This document shows, piece after piece, positions 38,001 through 47,677 of a DNA stretch of 64,000 nucleotides. The notes under the pieces are model-generated. The model had not been told where the DNA came from. It worked only from the letters and a program-made list of their open reading frames with translations, and did not search any database. The translations under genes were made by a program, and so were the position numbers. Position 1 is the stretch's first letter, and every line of letters begins with the position of its first letter. Origin of the DNA: Linnemannia hyalina (taxonomy: Eukaryota > Mortierellomycota > Mortierellomycetes > Mortierellales > Mortierellaceae). The DNA lies in contig JAHRHY010000023.1 in the NCBI GenBank assembly GCA_019671135.1, forward strand, positions 682,001 through 746,000, given 5' to 3'.

Positions 38001-38877
38001 CTGTTTTTATGCATGGCATGACTCTAGGTATTGACGCCCTCACGCTCGACTATTCTGTCAAGTTTCCACTGTCGCTTGTTATATCGCGCAAGGCTCTCAC
38101 CAAATACCAACTCCTCTTCCGACACCTTCTGTACCTCAAGCACGGCGAGCAAGTTCTCTGCGCCACGTGGACAGAACACGCAAAATCCACTGTCTGGAAG
38201 AACACGTCACCCGAGCTGAAGCAGTGGCGTGGACGGGTGTACAGTTTGCGGGCGAGAATGTTGACCTTTGTTCAGCAGTTTGCGTACTACGTCTGCTCCG
38301 AGGTTTTGGAGCCGAACTGGAGAGATCTAGCCTCCAAACTCTCCAAGGTGTCAACGGTCGACCATGTCCTCCAGATCCACTCTGATTTTTTGGATACTTG
38401 TCTCAACGAATGCATGTTGACAAACTCCAAGCTCCTTCGGGTAAGTTGATAAACATTTGTTAAGGTTGGTATGTTGTCTCCAGTATGCTGGCTGAGAGGC
38501 GCACTAACGCCGCGGTCGCTTCAATATTTCAATGATAACAGATCTATTCCAAGCTCATGTCGACGTGTATCAAGTTTACAAATTACACGGACCGGTTCAC
38601 TCGGGCACTGATGGCGATGGAGAACCAACTGGACGAAGAAACAGCCGCCATGGCACCTTCTAACCAAGTCCAGCAGATCGAACAGGCCATGAAGCGACTG
38701 AACGAGTTTGAGGATGGGTTTATCTACCACATCAAGCTGCTGATCGAGGCGCTCAATTTTTACAGTGCCACAGAGACTGTCCAGTATCTGTGCCTTGTTG
38801 TCAGGCTGGATTACAATCAGTTCTATGCGAATCAGACAACAGCGAGTCTGCATCTCGCAGGGAATCCTTCCTCGTAA
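35074..38877 (+). CDS. GCP2: gamma-tubulin complex component 2 (GCP2/Spc97), 11 exons
   Basis: Join(35074..35220,35328..35495,35542..35667,35772..35864,35984..36086,36190..36335,36438..36706,36808..37299,37396..37928,38028..38440,38542..38877), 941 residues, frame intact. GCP2 pairs with GCP3 in the gamma-tubulin small complex that nucleates microtubules at spindle poles. Evidence: the N-terminal 'MMGIEGTYI' motif with the following 'SLRDLVSRILPLASIYLSLEAF'; 'GFLLNKASVPYTTMLESWI' and 'YEEFMIV' of the GCP N-terminal (Spc97/98) domain; and in the C-terminal gamma-tubulin-binding half 'MKRYFFLDQSDYFTHFLDLA' and 'LDYSVKFPLSLVISRKAL'. A Gln/Ser-rich insertion at about 37640-37920 separates conserved blocks. 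The least certain junction is exon 2/3: a weak GTTAGC donor gives a 46-nt intron, but the stronger GTGAGT at 35466 would break the frame. Confidence 0.9.
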
Positions 38878-39607
38878 TAAACGATCTTTGGATGGCGCAA
38901 CTTGATGACTCTGCAAGCGCGAGATGATACAGGCGACTGTGGCAATCAAGGTGTGGGTGCGTACGCTGGATGATGAATGGATGACCCGCAACTTTCTTTG
39001 CTATTTCAGCACTCCACCAAGTGCAAGATATGTATGGTCCGTGAGAGATTGATGTTCAGCTGCCATGTAAACGTGGTAGTACACACCATGCAGTTGAAAA
39101 GGGGAATCCTTACCATGCGATCCTTATCTAGCCCTTTTGTACTTCGCTCACACAGAGCATATGAATAAATGTGCGACCTCTTTGATGACCTTCCTCTACC
39201 GTGACCCTCGTTTCACTCCTGCCATCAACCACTTCTACTCTACTCCTGCCATACGCCACTCCCATTTCGCCCACGACAATAACAACAACAATCACCATGA
39301 TCATTCCCCCCTTCCTTTTCACCCTCGCCCAAAGTCATTTACCTCGCACTCTAATATTCAAACATCAGAGCCACAACAGGACAAAAGCGAAGAAAAGGGG
39401 AACAGCCAAACGGATAGCAGAGCAATACGACTAAAAGATGCTTGACAATCACCCAGATCTAACCCTTCATTAATATTTAACAGGACACATGGGACCACTT
39501 ATATTTTCATCGTCGCTTCAGCCATTTTAGTGAGTGTCAATTAGGCAGAGGGAGCTGCAGCGAAAGATTAGCTCCTTTGCTTTTTGGAACAGCCCTCATC
39601 GTTGCTG
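38878..39607. other. intergenic region, no gene seen
   Basis: It holds the 3' UTR of GCP2 (TAATAAACG directly at the stop) and then about 600 bp without a convincing gene. The conserved gene block ends here and the accessory region begins. Confidence 0.45.
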
Positions 39608-40605
39608 TCATCGTCGCTTTCGAGTATTCTTGAGTCGATCAATAAACTCCACATGCTCCTGGAGGAAAATGTCGCCGAAATTATCATCGCTGACGTTTAT
39701 CACGACCTGCTGAAAACCACTGGTCCTTTGGGAGTTCTGAAGGTGCTGGCAGCTTGTCAGTCCATTTGGTAGGGTATGCAACGGTCATGCTGATGTAGAC
39801 GTTGTCGGGGCAGTACTTGCGAAAAGTCTTTGCGTGGCCCTCAATTTTGGTTGCCGAGGCTGTGTTGAATGCGTCATTCCAATCCCTCTCCGAAGACGAC
39901 CCCTGATGCAGCTTCAATTGGACGAAGACAGGGACCAACCGAGCACCGTCGATCCGAATGAAGAAAACCAAGTCTGGTCCCGACGGCTTGGAGTTGGGGA
40001 AGAAAAATGGCGCGATCGGCATGTCGTTGCGGGTTGACCCATGGTTGACATGAGCGTCCATGAACTCCTCCATCGACATCATCGCGTGAGTCGTGCCTGG
40101 TTCGAGTCCAGGTTCCCTCCAGCCAACAAGTTCCACCTTCCTGACGAGAGCTGGACACATATCAGAGATGGGGGGCTGATGCGGCCACTCAGATAGAGGT
40201 CGTGTGTTGAATGTCTCACTGAAAGCCTTTATCATGAACCGCTCAAACGCACATCCATGTTCAATAGCCGTCGACTTCACTATACGCCTCCGCACTTCCT
40301 TCTTGAAGTAGGGATCATTGGCGACGAAGTGGTTTTCCACAGCCTTAGAAACGAAGGGCTCGTCCATCACGGTGACGGCGTGACCTTGGTCTTGATTCGA
40401 CCAAACGCGTGCTCCACCAACGCAGGCTCTACTTCCTTGAGGACAAGGTCGTGACTCCCAAACATGCATTGCTGATACAAAAGGAGGCCCAGCATGCTGT
40501 CGATAAACTCCACAGGCTGATCATTGTATTTGCTGCGTTTACTGTGCAGGCGAGATATCTCGTAGCACAGATTGCCTTTGATACCACTCACCGATAGAGA
40601 ACGAC
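39608..40605 (-). pseudogene. CRN-like (Crinkler-type) C-terminal fragment with PD...QLK nuclease-like motif, frameshifted
   Basis: Three adjacent minus-strand frames read as one protein if two frameshifts are bridged. Frame 1 (to about 40380) holds YNDQPVEFIDSMLGLLLYQQ and EPALVEHAFGRIKT. Frame 2 holds HAVTVMDEPFVSKAVENHF and then SGPDLVFFIRIDG..VFVQLKLHQ. Frame 3 (from about 39725) gives QQVVINVSDDNFGDIFLQEH and a stop at 39608. The 'PD...(E/Q)xK' spacing resembles the restriction-endonuclease-like fold, and the blocks resemble the C-terminal half of CRN-type proteins expanded in Mortierellomycota and Glomeromycota (recognised from memory). CRN proteins combine a P-loop ATPase with a nuclease-like domain; the ATPase part is not visible here. 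The two frameshifts and missing N-terminus indicate a dead gene. Confidence 0.5.
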
Positions 40606-41480
40606 AGGTGGGTCTAATTAAAAAAAGTGTAATGGTTAATGAGCCGATGAGACAGCACAACCGTACAGCTCCATTAATGCTATTAACCCGCACACACAGT
40701 GGTCCCAATCACCCAGCGGTGAAAACAACCGCAGCTGGGCGAAGACTTCTGGACACCATAGCCATCGCCATCTCGAAGACGACAACAGCATCGATTGCAG
40801 CGCCACCATAAGCAGAGGGTATTAGCCTCACCCATGGAGAGGTCATTTGAAAAGACAGTCCAGCGCCCTCGCCTAGCCTATGCGTCTCTCATGGACCCAC
40901 GGAGCAACTGAAGGCAACAGTTCAAATCCAGCACTACCACAACAGGAAGCCGTGGAGAGGTCGTAGCAAGAAGTAGTCCAGCGCCCTCGCATAGCCTATA
41001 GCTTCTCAGGTGGACCCTGCTCGCATCACATTCTCGAGAATCCGTACACAACGCCATGCATAACCTTCGCAGACAAAACCATTACCTGTCCTGCTCTTTC
41101 CTGTCCTGCCTCGTCCTGCAGTCCGTATCGTCGTCCTGCTCTTGCGGATTTTGGTGTGTGTGAAAAAGAAAATGGAGAGGAGGAACAGTTAGACATGCTT
41201 TCTTTGGCATAGCAAAAAATATGGGCGCAAAAATTACGTCACCGATGTGAGTAAATCGCCCGCCCATTGTCCTGTTTGGGCGTAGGGCGTCCGCATCATA
41301 GGCATGATGCCGTATCTTACCTTGCGCCATTCTCGCCACTGCCCATTGTAATACCAACACAACCCAAACAACGTACTTGTACACCATATCGCGAAGTCCT
41401 GTTCCCAACGGCAATCAGAAATAAGTCTGAACCCCACTGATATCTCATTGATGGTGACCGTGATAACAGGAACTATCAAC
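40606..41480. other. region without a recognisable gene; contains a short duplicated repeat
   Basis: Apart from the repeat at 40838-41025, no coding frame here has protein character. (CCTGTCCTG)-like short repeats occur at about 41088-41120. It is probably decayed accessory DNA upstream of the pseudogene at 41481. Confidence 0.4.
40838..41025. repeat. two ~115-bp diverged repeat units
   Basis: The block GTCCAGCGCCCTCGC(C/A)TAGCCTAT followed by a GGACCC box occurs at about 40857 and again at about 40977. Similar flanking GGAGAGGTC segments precede each copy (about 40840 and 40956). They look like two tandem units of a dispersed repeat. A GTTCAAATCC string between them resembles a Pol III B box, but no tRNA fold could be drawn. 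Confidence 0.5.
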
Positions 41481-43690
41481 ATGAGTAAGCGACCGGCAGA
41501 TCAGACTTTGGAGGTAGGTCGCCTTGCGATACAGATATTACAGTTTGTCCTTTTTTCGCGCCATGAATGCGATGATATTGGCTTGGCCAATTCTCTCCTC
41601 TTGTACTCTGCTTTTTAGAATCCGAGTGCACAAATGGTGAAGATTAACTATGCCGACGGCGACGATCAGCTGGTAAGCGACGGTGACAGCCTGGTCACCA
41701 GTGACTCTGACATTGACTCGGCTGTGGATGATATGACCACATTCCCAGGCGAAGGGATGACGTTGGCTGTCTTGCTTTGGAATACAACTCTTGATTTAGA
41801 GCTCGTTTCTGACTTGAGTCACTTGACGCCCTTCATCCTTACGTGGTATATAGGGGGTTTCAAACTTTGACATGTCCACGTTCAAATCGAAGCGCATTTC
41901 GAATTACACCAGCCCTAGAGGAAACGTATTTCCTTGGCGGATTTCCTTGACGGCGCATTTGGTTACACGCCGTCAAATGCCAAGGTTTGAAATCCCCTAC
42001 TGTTTTCCATAGGACGATCGCTGCGTTTCTCTCAACACGCGCCTCATACTTAAGTTATTTGGTGATCGCTCAACCAAGCACGAGGCTCGTGCCGCTGAGT
42101 ACATTGCCAATATGTGGCAATCGCCGTCACCAATTCCAACCGTGGAAGGTTATCTCAACTTCATCTCGGAGATGTATCCATCCGCACCCCAATCTGGTGT
42201 TGCGAGATCATGGAACAAGTTGAAGAAGTACTTCTCGGGTGAGGAGAATACCAACTTGGCAGATATTCAAGACTTGATCAACGTGCATAGTCTGGTAGCT
42301 GCCTTCACAGCCTCACCTTAGATTTCGGAGACACCTGCAACCAGCACCAACATATCACCTCCACTTCGCCGTGTGAGTGTGCCAGAAGCAACTTACTCGG
42401 CATTGCGACTACGCACGACCTCAAACCGATCGAAAGGCAACAGAATCAGCAACAGCAGCGACAGCAACAGTACCAACAACAACGGTACCAACAGCAACAG
42501 TAGCAACAGCAGGAGCAGTACCATCAGTGGAGGACAACTGTCGCCGGCAACGATCCTCAAGATGCAGACACTGTTCAGGAAGAACTTTGTCGAGTTTGGC
42601 GGCAACGTCTGGAAGCTGCCTTCTGGAGTCATCTTGGACAACCTACTCGCGGCCCACGTTGAGAGGCTGCCATACGAATCCGCTTTGCGTTCTTTCGTTA
42701 TTGAGGACGTCATGGGGGTTCTGCGGCTGGCGACGGACGGGAAGGACCAAGCATTCTTCTCGTGGATCGACCTAAGAAGCAGCTGCCCGCCCTTTCTACA
42801 CCAGAGAAGGCGTTCTTGAAGAAGTACAACCTGCTTCCAGACGATTTGCGCAACCTACTGGCCGCCAGTAGTTAGCAGACTATTGGCAGTGGCCTTAAGA
42901 AGAAGCCTGACGAGGAATTCCGGGAGGCTGTCCACACATGTGTGTTGCATCTCCTGACAGTGTACCGACAAGCGGGAATGGTGGTGCCGACGGACTCAAC
43001 AGAACCTTGGGACATCTACGTCTTGTGGCACTTCCTTGGGGTGTTGATGTACTGCCCACGCCGTCTGGAGTACCAACCAGGTGAAATTCATTCACATGCG
43101 TCTGGCCACCGCCGGAACAAGGTTCGCACACGAGAGGGATGCCAATACACCGGCCACAAGGCGGTTGGTATAGTCGTCACGAAGCTCTCGCGGTTCGAGC
43201 TGTGTGCAATCGAGGCAGTCGAAAAGGACAGCGGTCCAAATGGCACCAATGCTCTCAATGATACGCGCAAGCTGGCAAAGATGACCAAGGATATATACGA
43301 TAAGGTTCGGGATTTAGCGACGGCGAACATTCGTGACACTCTTCTCACCGTCTCACGTTTGGTATTCGTATCTCTTCCCTCACGATGATCCTGTACACCG
43401 TGCAGTAGAGACCAGGGCGACTCCACCAATTGTGCACAGAGTCGTCGGCTTCGCTTCCCGACATGTGGACGTAGGAGAATACGATGGCGGTGCTAGGAGT
43501 GCTGGAGCGAGTGTTGGTCTTCCGCAAGGCAATGATCGAGATGGGCTGGCAGATTCCCAATAATCTTCTGTCTCTATTGGGGGTAGTGTTCCCGGTGCAC
43601 ATGATATTGGCAAGCAGCCACCCTGACCTCTCCCCTCATTCCATTCTCTTTCTCTCTATCTCTCGTTCTCTCCTTCCACAGCGCACCTGT
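41481..43690 (+). pseudogene. lineage-specific gene remnant (multiple stops, MITE insertion), unknown function
   Basis: An ATG at 41481 (MSKRPADQTLE), a GT..AG intron (41514..41618) and an acidic exon look like a normal gene start. The frame is then interrupted by a 149-bp MITE (41851-41999) and resumes with DDRCVSLNTRLILKLFGDRS. It meets an in-frame TAG at 42319-42321 and continues in the same frame through SETPATSTNISPPLRR and NVWKLPSGVILDNLL. It then shifts frame near 42775 (QLPALSTPEKAFLKKYNLLP), passes another stop near 42874, and reads on as LASTP-free blocks such as HKAVGIVVTKLSRFELCAIE and KDSGPNGTNALNDTRKLAKM. These blocks recall a large family of uncharacterised proteins in Mortierella/Rhizophagus genomes. 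I know no function. It is clearly non-functional here. Confidence 0.6.
41851..41999. repeat. MITE inserted in pseudogene
   Basis: The termini TAGGGG...CCCCTA are inverted. The longer inverted match is left TAGGGGGTTTCAAACTTTG against the right-end complement TAGGGGATTTCAAACCTTG. There is also an internal CGGCGCATTT/CGTCAAATGCC palindrome. It lies between two parts of a reading frame that resume on either side. No coding capacity. Confidence 0.65.
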
Positions 43691-44249
43691 GTATTGTAAT
43701 CCCCAACATTGTAAACAGTGAGTGGCTATGTATATTAATTAAAAATGAACGTCCTCGTCCTCTCATTGTCGTTTTCAACGGTGCTCTGGACGAGGTATGG
43801 CGTTTATTACTTTTGTTGCAGAGGTGTCAGAGTCCAATGATGGAAGATTGCAGTTGTGAAGGATCCGGAATCGATCGTTTTGGATGCGTGCCAGCGGCAA
43901 TGGCGTATGACATTGACTTGGTAATATCTTGAGGGATATGCTATAGGTATACTCTCGCGGACGCGCAATATATTAGGTTATCAATCGCTCTCTAGTTAGT
44001 TATTGTTAGTGCTGCTAAATTTACTCTCATGACACAAACTAGTTCCAAGACTTCCAACGCCGAACAAGGATAAGGCATGCAACAATTTATGTAATTGACG
44101 CATAGTTAAAAATATATAATATAACGGCTAGATAATAAGCTAGGCCCTTGGCATATTTCTTTATACAAAACGAAGCTAGGCAGAATGACCACGCACAGAT
44201 GCAGCTCTAAGCCGTCCTCGTCTCACTCGTCCTTATCATCGTCCTCGCC
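43691..44249. other. AT-rich non-coding stretch
   Basis: No gene was seen. Many short AT palindromes occur (for example ATATTAATTAAAAATGAAC near 43732). It lies between the pseudogene end and the stop codon of the secreted-protein gene. Confidence 0.4.
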
Positions 44250-44708
44250 TCACTCGTCCTCATTGTCGTCCTCACCGTCGTCCTCACCGTCGTCCTCACC
44301 GTCGTCCTCACCGTCGTCCTCACCGTCGTCCTCACCGTCGTCCTCATTGTCGTCCTCATCGTTGTCCTCACCGGCGTCCTGACCGTCGACCTCACCGTCG
44401 TCCTCATTGTCGTCCTCATCGTTGTCCTCACCGGCGTCCTGACCGTCGACCTCACCGTCGTCTTCACCGTCGTCCTCATTGTCGTCCCCATCATCGTCTC
44501 CCGCATCATCACGCCTCATGAAAGAATGTATCGCGTTCGCGACACTGGCAACAGGAACAGCATCCGCATGGCGCTTGGTGGCGACGATTTCATGGGGAGC
44601 GCTTGAATGACGTTTCTCAACAGACTCGAGTTGCTTGGACGTGGAGGCCGGAGCCGACTGGATAACAGCCAAGGTGGCGAGGACTGTGATGAGGGCGGCA
44701 ATCTTCAT
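44250..44708 (-). CDS. small secreted acidic repeat protein with dibasic (Kex2-type) sites
   Basis: 152 residues from ATG at 44708; this Met is preferred over an upstream in-frame Met at 44801 because it begins a textbook signal peptide (MKIAALITVLATLAVIQSAP). The mature part contains VEKRH, ATKRH and MRRDD, dibasic sites of the kind cut by Kex2 in the Golgi. The C-terminal ~80 residues are an Asp/Glu/Gly repeat (EDDGEDDGEDD, NEDDGEVDGQDAGEDNDE) encoded by 12-nt units. A 60-bp block, 44341-44400, is repeated exactly at 44401-44460. A TATATAA-like box lies near 44768 on the same strand. Function is unknown; it could be a processed secreted peptide precursor, an acidic wall protein or an effector-like protein. 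Confidence 0.6.
   Translation of the reverse strand: MKIAALITVLATLAVIQSAPASTSKQLESVEKRHSSAPHEIVATKRHADAVPVASVANAIHSFMRRDDAGDDDGDDNEDDGEDDGEVDGQDAGEDNDEDDNEDDGEVDGQDAGEDNDEDDNEDDGEDDGEDDGEDDGEDDGEDDGEDDNEDE
44341..44460 (-). repeat. exact 60-bp tandem duplication in the acidic tail
   Basis: 44341-44400 and 44401-44460 are identical base for base and encode two identical 20-residue blocks. The rest of the tail is built from shorter degenerate GTCGTCCTCACC units. Confidence 0.95.
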
Positions 44709-44908
44709 GCTGTGTATATGTTGAAAGGGTACAAGGGTGGAGGCAGAGGGAGTGTGTCGTTGGAGAGGATATAAGTAAGGGACTAGAAAGTTGAAATTCA
44801 AACCAAGAAGAGAGGTACAATGGTTCCGTATTTATAGCTTTGATGATGATGAGATGGGATGCATGAAAATGCGAGCGGTAATTCCGGAGGCACATCTCAA
44901 GCAAAGAG

Positions 44909-45131
44909 AGTCTCAAAAAAAGATTGTTCTGCCCCTGAGATATGTTTTTGCAATGTACAGCGCAGTTCCAAAAAGAATGTCACAGTGCTGGCGGTAATAC
45001 CATCAGCTCAAAGCCCAAGGATTTTTTCACTGCGATTTTTTTGGAACCGCGCAGTACATTACGTGACATCTACACTGCTCCAGAGTTGCACTGAAGTCTC
45101 GGAGAAAGATTGTTTTGCCTCTGAGATGTAT
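44909..45131. repeat. 97-bp Tc1/mariner-type MITE flanked by a 37-bp direct repeat
   Basis: At 44958-45054 the ends C(A/T)GCGC(A/G)GTTCCAAAAA are inverted and bordered by TA on both sides, as in Tc1/mariner insertions. Outside it, GTCTC....AAAGATTGTT(C/T)TGCC(C/T)CTGAGAT occurs at about 44909 and about 45095 in direct orientation. The MITE therefore sits between two copies of an older repeat. Confidence 0.6.
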
Positions 45132-45364
45132 TAGTAAACACACAACCTGCCCCTAACACAATGCCTGTCGCTCCCCTTAACTTGTAGGGAATAATGAGTT
45201 TATAAAATATTAGCATCACACCCCTTCAACTAACACGCATGGACCACTGCTGCACGCGCCAGAATTGCCAGTCATACATAATCGCTCACTGACACTAACA
45301 CACAACGCCAAAGAACATAAAAAGATTTACGAGCACGTGCACGCACTTACAAAATACCCCTTAA

Positions 45365-45509
45365 AGGGGCCATTCACGCCAAATTCGGGGTACTATAATG
45401 CAAGCATGAGCATCTGGGTATTGTCATGCATGCAAGTATTATGGCAACCCCAATGGCTCATGCTTACATTATAGTTCATGTTCCACCGAATGGGGCATGG
45501 ATGGCCTCT
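45365..45509. repeat. 145-bp Harbinger-type MITE hairpin, TAA target duplication
   Basis: The outer ends AGGGGCCATTCACGCC and (right end, complement) AGAGGCCATCCATGCC form an imperfect inverted repeat. It continues inward through ACTATAATG(C/T)AAGCATGAGC. TAA flanks both ends (45362-45364 and 45510-45512). The ends resemble the GGAGGCCATCCATG ends of the big element at 52061-60088. Confidence 0.65.
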
Positions 45510-46180
45510 TAAGTACAATAAACTTGGACAAACATGGAAATGCACAAGCTTACCAGAATGATGCTTATCAGATATGGTAGGGAGAATGAACATAAAAGGA
45601 TTAAAAAAAGCAATATTGCTATGAACGATTGCCTTCAACAAACCAGGTGTCCCCCTAGAAACATAGAGAGAGATAGGGATGCACGGAGGGAAACATGGGC
45701 GAAATGCAGAGAGAAATAGGGGTGGATTGAGGGAAACATAAGGGAGTCGTTGAGAGAAAGAGGGGTGGATTGAGGGAAACATGGGGGAAATGCAGAGAGA
45801 AAGAGGGGGAAATGCAGAGAAAAAGAGGGGTAGATTGAAGGAAACATGGAGGAAATGCAGAGAGAAAGAGGGGTGGATTGAGGAAATGCAGAGAGAAAGA
45901 GGGGCCGATTGAGGGAAACATAAGTGAGACGTTGAGAGAAATAGGGGTGCATGGGGGGAAATATGAGGGACACATTGAGAGAAAGAGGGGTGCATTGAGG
46001 GAAACATGGGTGCATTGAGGGAAACATAAAGGAGACTGTCGCGTTCTGCGGGTGTCGGCTTAGCTGTCACCTCCTTTCAGTTCGATTGGGAACTGGGCCA
46101 CCCAAGCTTCATCTTCCTAATTACTTGCTGTCTCCAAATCATAATTTTTTTAATTGACTTGAGATTGACATATTCATCTA
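45510..46180. other. minisatellite-bearing non-coding stretch
   Basis: Mostly occupied by the minisatellite at about 45655-46035. The minus-strand 'protein' through it is a repeat translation, not a gene. Confidence 0.6.
45655..46035. repeat. ~22/44-bp purine-rich minisatellite
   Basis: The units GAAATGCAGAGAGAAAGAGG and GGTGGATTGAGGGAAACAT alternate with variants for about 380 bp. Confidence 0.85.
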
Positions 46181-47108
46181 AAGTGCTCCAATCAATTGAT
46201 TAATCAAAACGCGATTTCGTCTTTTTTTTTGAAATGGTCATTCGCCAATCTGAACGACCCTCAGATTCCTGTCATTCATTCTCATGATTCATAACCTCAA
46301 TCATGACAGCTTGCCTTTTTTTTGCATGGACCGACATTGGGTCATCGCCGTAATTGAAATGCCTTATGATGCTTGATCAATTAATTGGATTACATGCATA
46401 ATGGTTGTCATTTTTAGCTTGCGGGGTCTTTTTAGTTTCTATCTACCTTCCAACTTCAATGAATTACTTCCTCAATTCTGTACGACCTTCTATCAAAGTT
46501 TGGAGTTCCTACCCAAAGTCCTACAGATAAATTGAAAGCATGTCCATACAAAAGACATGGTGTGCGATCTAGTAAATAGAAACGTGTGTGACTTTTTATC
46601 ATTTCTAGAAGATATCGTTAAATATGTTTTGTTACGTGGTTCTAGCACGATTCCACACATTGTCATGATATTACACTCTATTGAGAATGGCTGGTTTCGC
46701 GCATCAAAGACTTTTAGATCGCACACCATGTCTTGTGTATGAACATGCTTTCAATTTATCTGTAGGACTTTGGGTAGGAACTCCAAACTTTGATAGAAGG
46801 TCGTACAGAATTGAGGAAGTAAGTCATTGAAGTTGGAAGGTAGATAGAAACTAAAAAGACCCCGCAAGCTAAAAATGACAACCATTATGCATGTAATCCA
46901 ATTAATTGATCAAGCATCATAGGGCATTTCAATTACGGCGATGACCCAATGTCGGTCCATGCAAAAAAAGGCAAGCTGTCATGATTGAGGTTACGAATCA
47001 TGAGAATGAATGACAGAAATCTGAGGGTCGTTCAGACCATTGGCGAATGACCATTTCAAAAAAAAAAGACGAAATCGCGTTTTGATTAATCAATTGATTG
47101 GAGCACTT
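46181..47108. repeat. 928-bp foldback element (long near-perfect inverted repeat)
   Basis: The left arm 46181-46570 begins AAGTGCTCCAATCAATTGAT. The right arm 46716-47108 ends with its complement (...ATTGGAGCACTT). Arms are about 390 bp with only scattered mismatches and small indels, and the loop is 145 bp (46571-46715). No frame codes for a recognisable protein. A transcript would form a very long double-stranded RNA. No clear target duplication was found. Confidence 0.9.
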
Positions 47109-47150
47109 CAGTTTAGTTCAGTAGTTCATAACTCACATCTTTATTAAACA
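47109..47150 (+). repeat. inverted remnant of the LTR internal segment
   Basis: AGTTTAGTTCAGTAGTT..AACTCAC..TTTATTAAA in plus orientation matches the complement of 47450-47490 inside the LTR. This is about 40 bp with a few differences. Confidence 0.5.
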
Positions 47151-47157
47151 CAAGTAG

Positions 47158-47381
47158 CAAAGTGGTGGAGGGAAGATGATGGTCTGGGGTTGCATCACAT
47201 ATTTCAGCGCAGGAGACCTTAGCAGGATCCATGGGACGTTGAATTCGGAATTCTTCCTCACCGTCCTCAACGATTATGTTCTCGGCTCCTTCGAATGGTT
47301 CGGCATGGATCCTGCGGAATCGACATTTCAGCAGGACAACACCCGAATGCATACAACAACCTTGATAAAGGAGTGGTTGGC
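47158..47381 (+). pseudogene. Tc1/mariner transposase fragment
   Basis: The frame reads GGGKMMVWGCITYFSAGDLS, SEFFLTVLNDYVL, then TFQQDNTRMHT and IKEWL. VWGC and FQQDN.R.HT are the middle part and second catalytic Asp of the DDE_3 domain of Tc1-type transposases. Neither N-terminus nor C-terminus is present. The frame stops making sense exactly where the LTR begins (47382), so the retroelement appears to be inserted in this gene. Confidence 0.75.
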
Positions 47382-47677
47382 TGTAACGGGCTTTTACCGT
47401 CTTGTTACGGGCTTTTACCGTCTGGGTTAGGTTTTTTGAGGAAGAGTTGTTTTAATAAAGGGTGAGTTCTCAACTACTGAACTAAACTATAAACTATGTA
47501 CTATTTATATATGTGTCCGATAGAAGCCAGACGGGCTTCTGGAAGTTTCTAAGATCCTATTGATTAGTCAGCCTAGTGTCAGCAAGGACTAGAAGGATCT
47601 CGAACTTGGTCATGAGTTTCGATCCTGTGACCTAAGGGTGTCACATGGTCAGTCATATCAGAGTGGATACTCTGACA
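47382..47677 (-). repeat. 3' LTR of the chromovirus
   Basis: Read on the minus strand, it starts TGTCAGAGTATCC directly after a polypurine tract (AGAAGGGGGAG) and ends ...GTTACA, giving TG..CA ends over 296 bp. It contains a TATA box (ATATATAAATAG, about 47500) and TTTATTAAAACA downstream. The position right after the polyprotein stop codon also fits a 3' LTR. Confidence 0.7.

Noticed and set aside
40095..40116. Perfect T-arm-like string (CCTGG TTCGAGT CCAGG) suggesting a tRNA gene
   Set aside because: No matching acceptor stem or anticodon arm upstream. The string lies in the coding frame of the CRN-like pseudogene (REPGLEPGT).
44207..44512. Minus-strand Thr/Arg-rich frame (MRTTVRTTVR repeats) overlapping the acidic tail
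   Set aside because: It is another frame of the same repeat. The frame with a signal peptide and upstream non-repeat sequence is preferred.
45393..46070. 225-codon minus-strand open frame through the minisatellite
   Set aside because: It is a translation of a ~22/44-bp repeat, with other frames equally open and no start context or domain.
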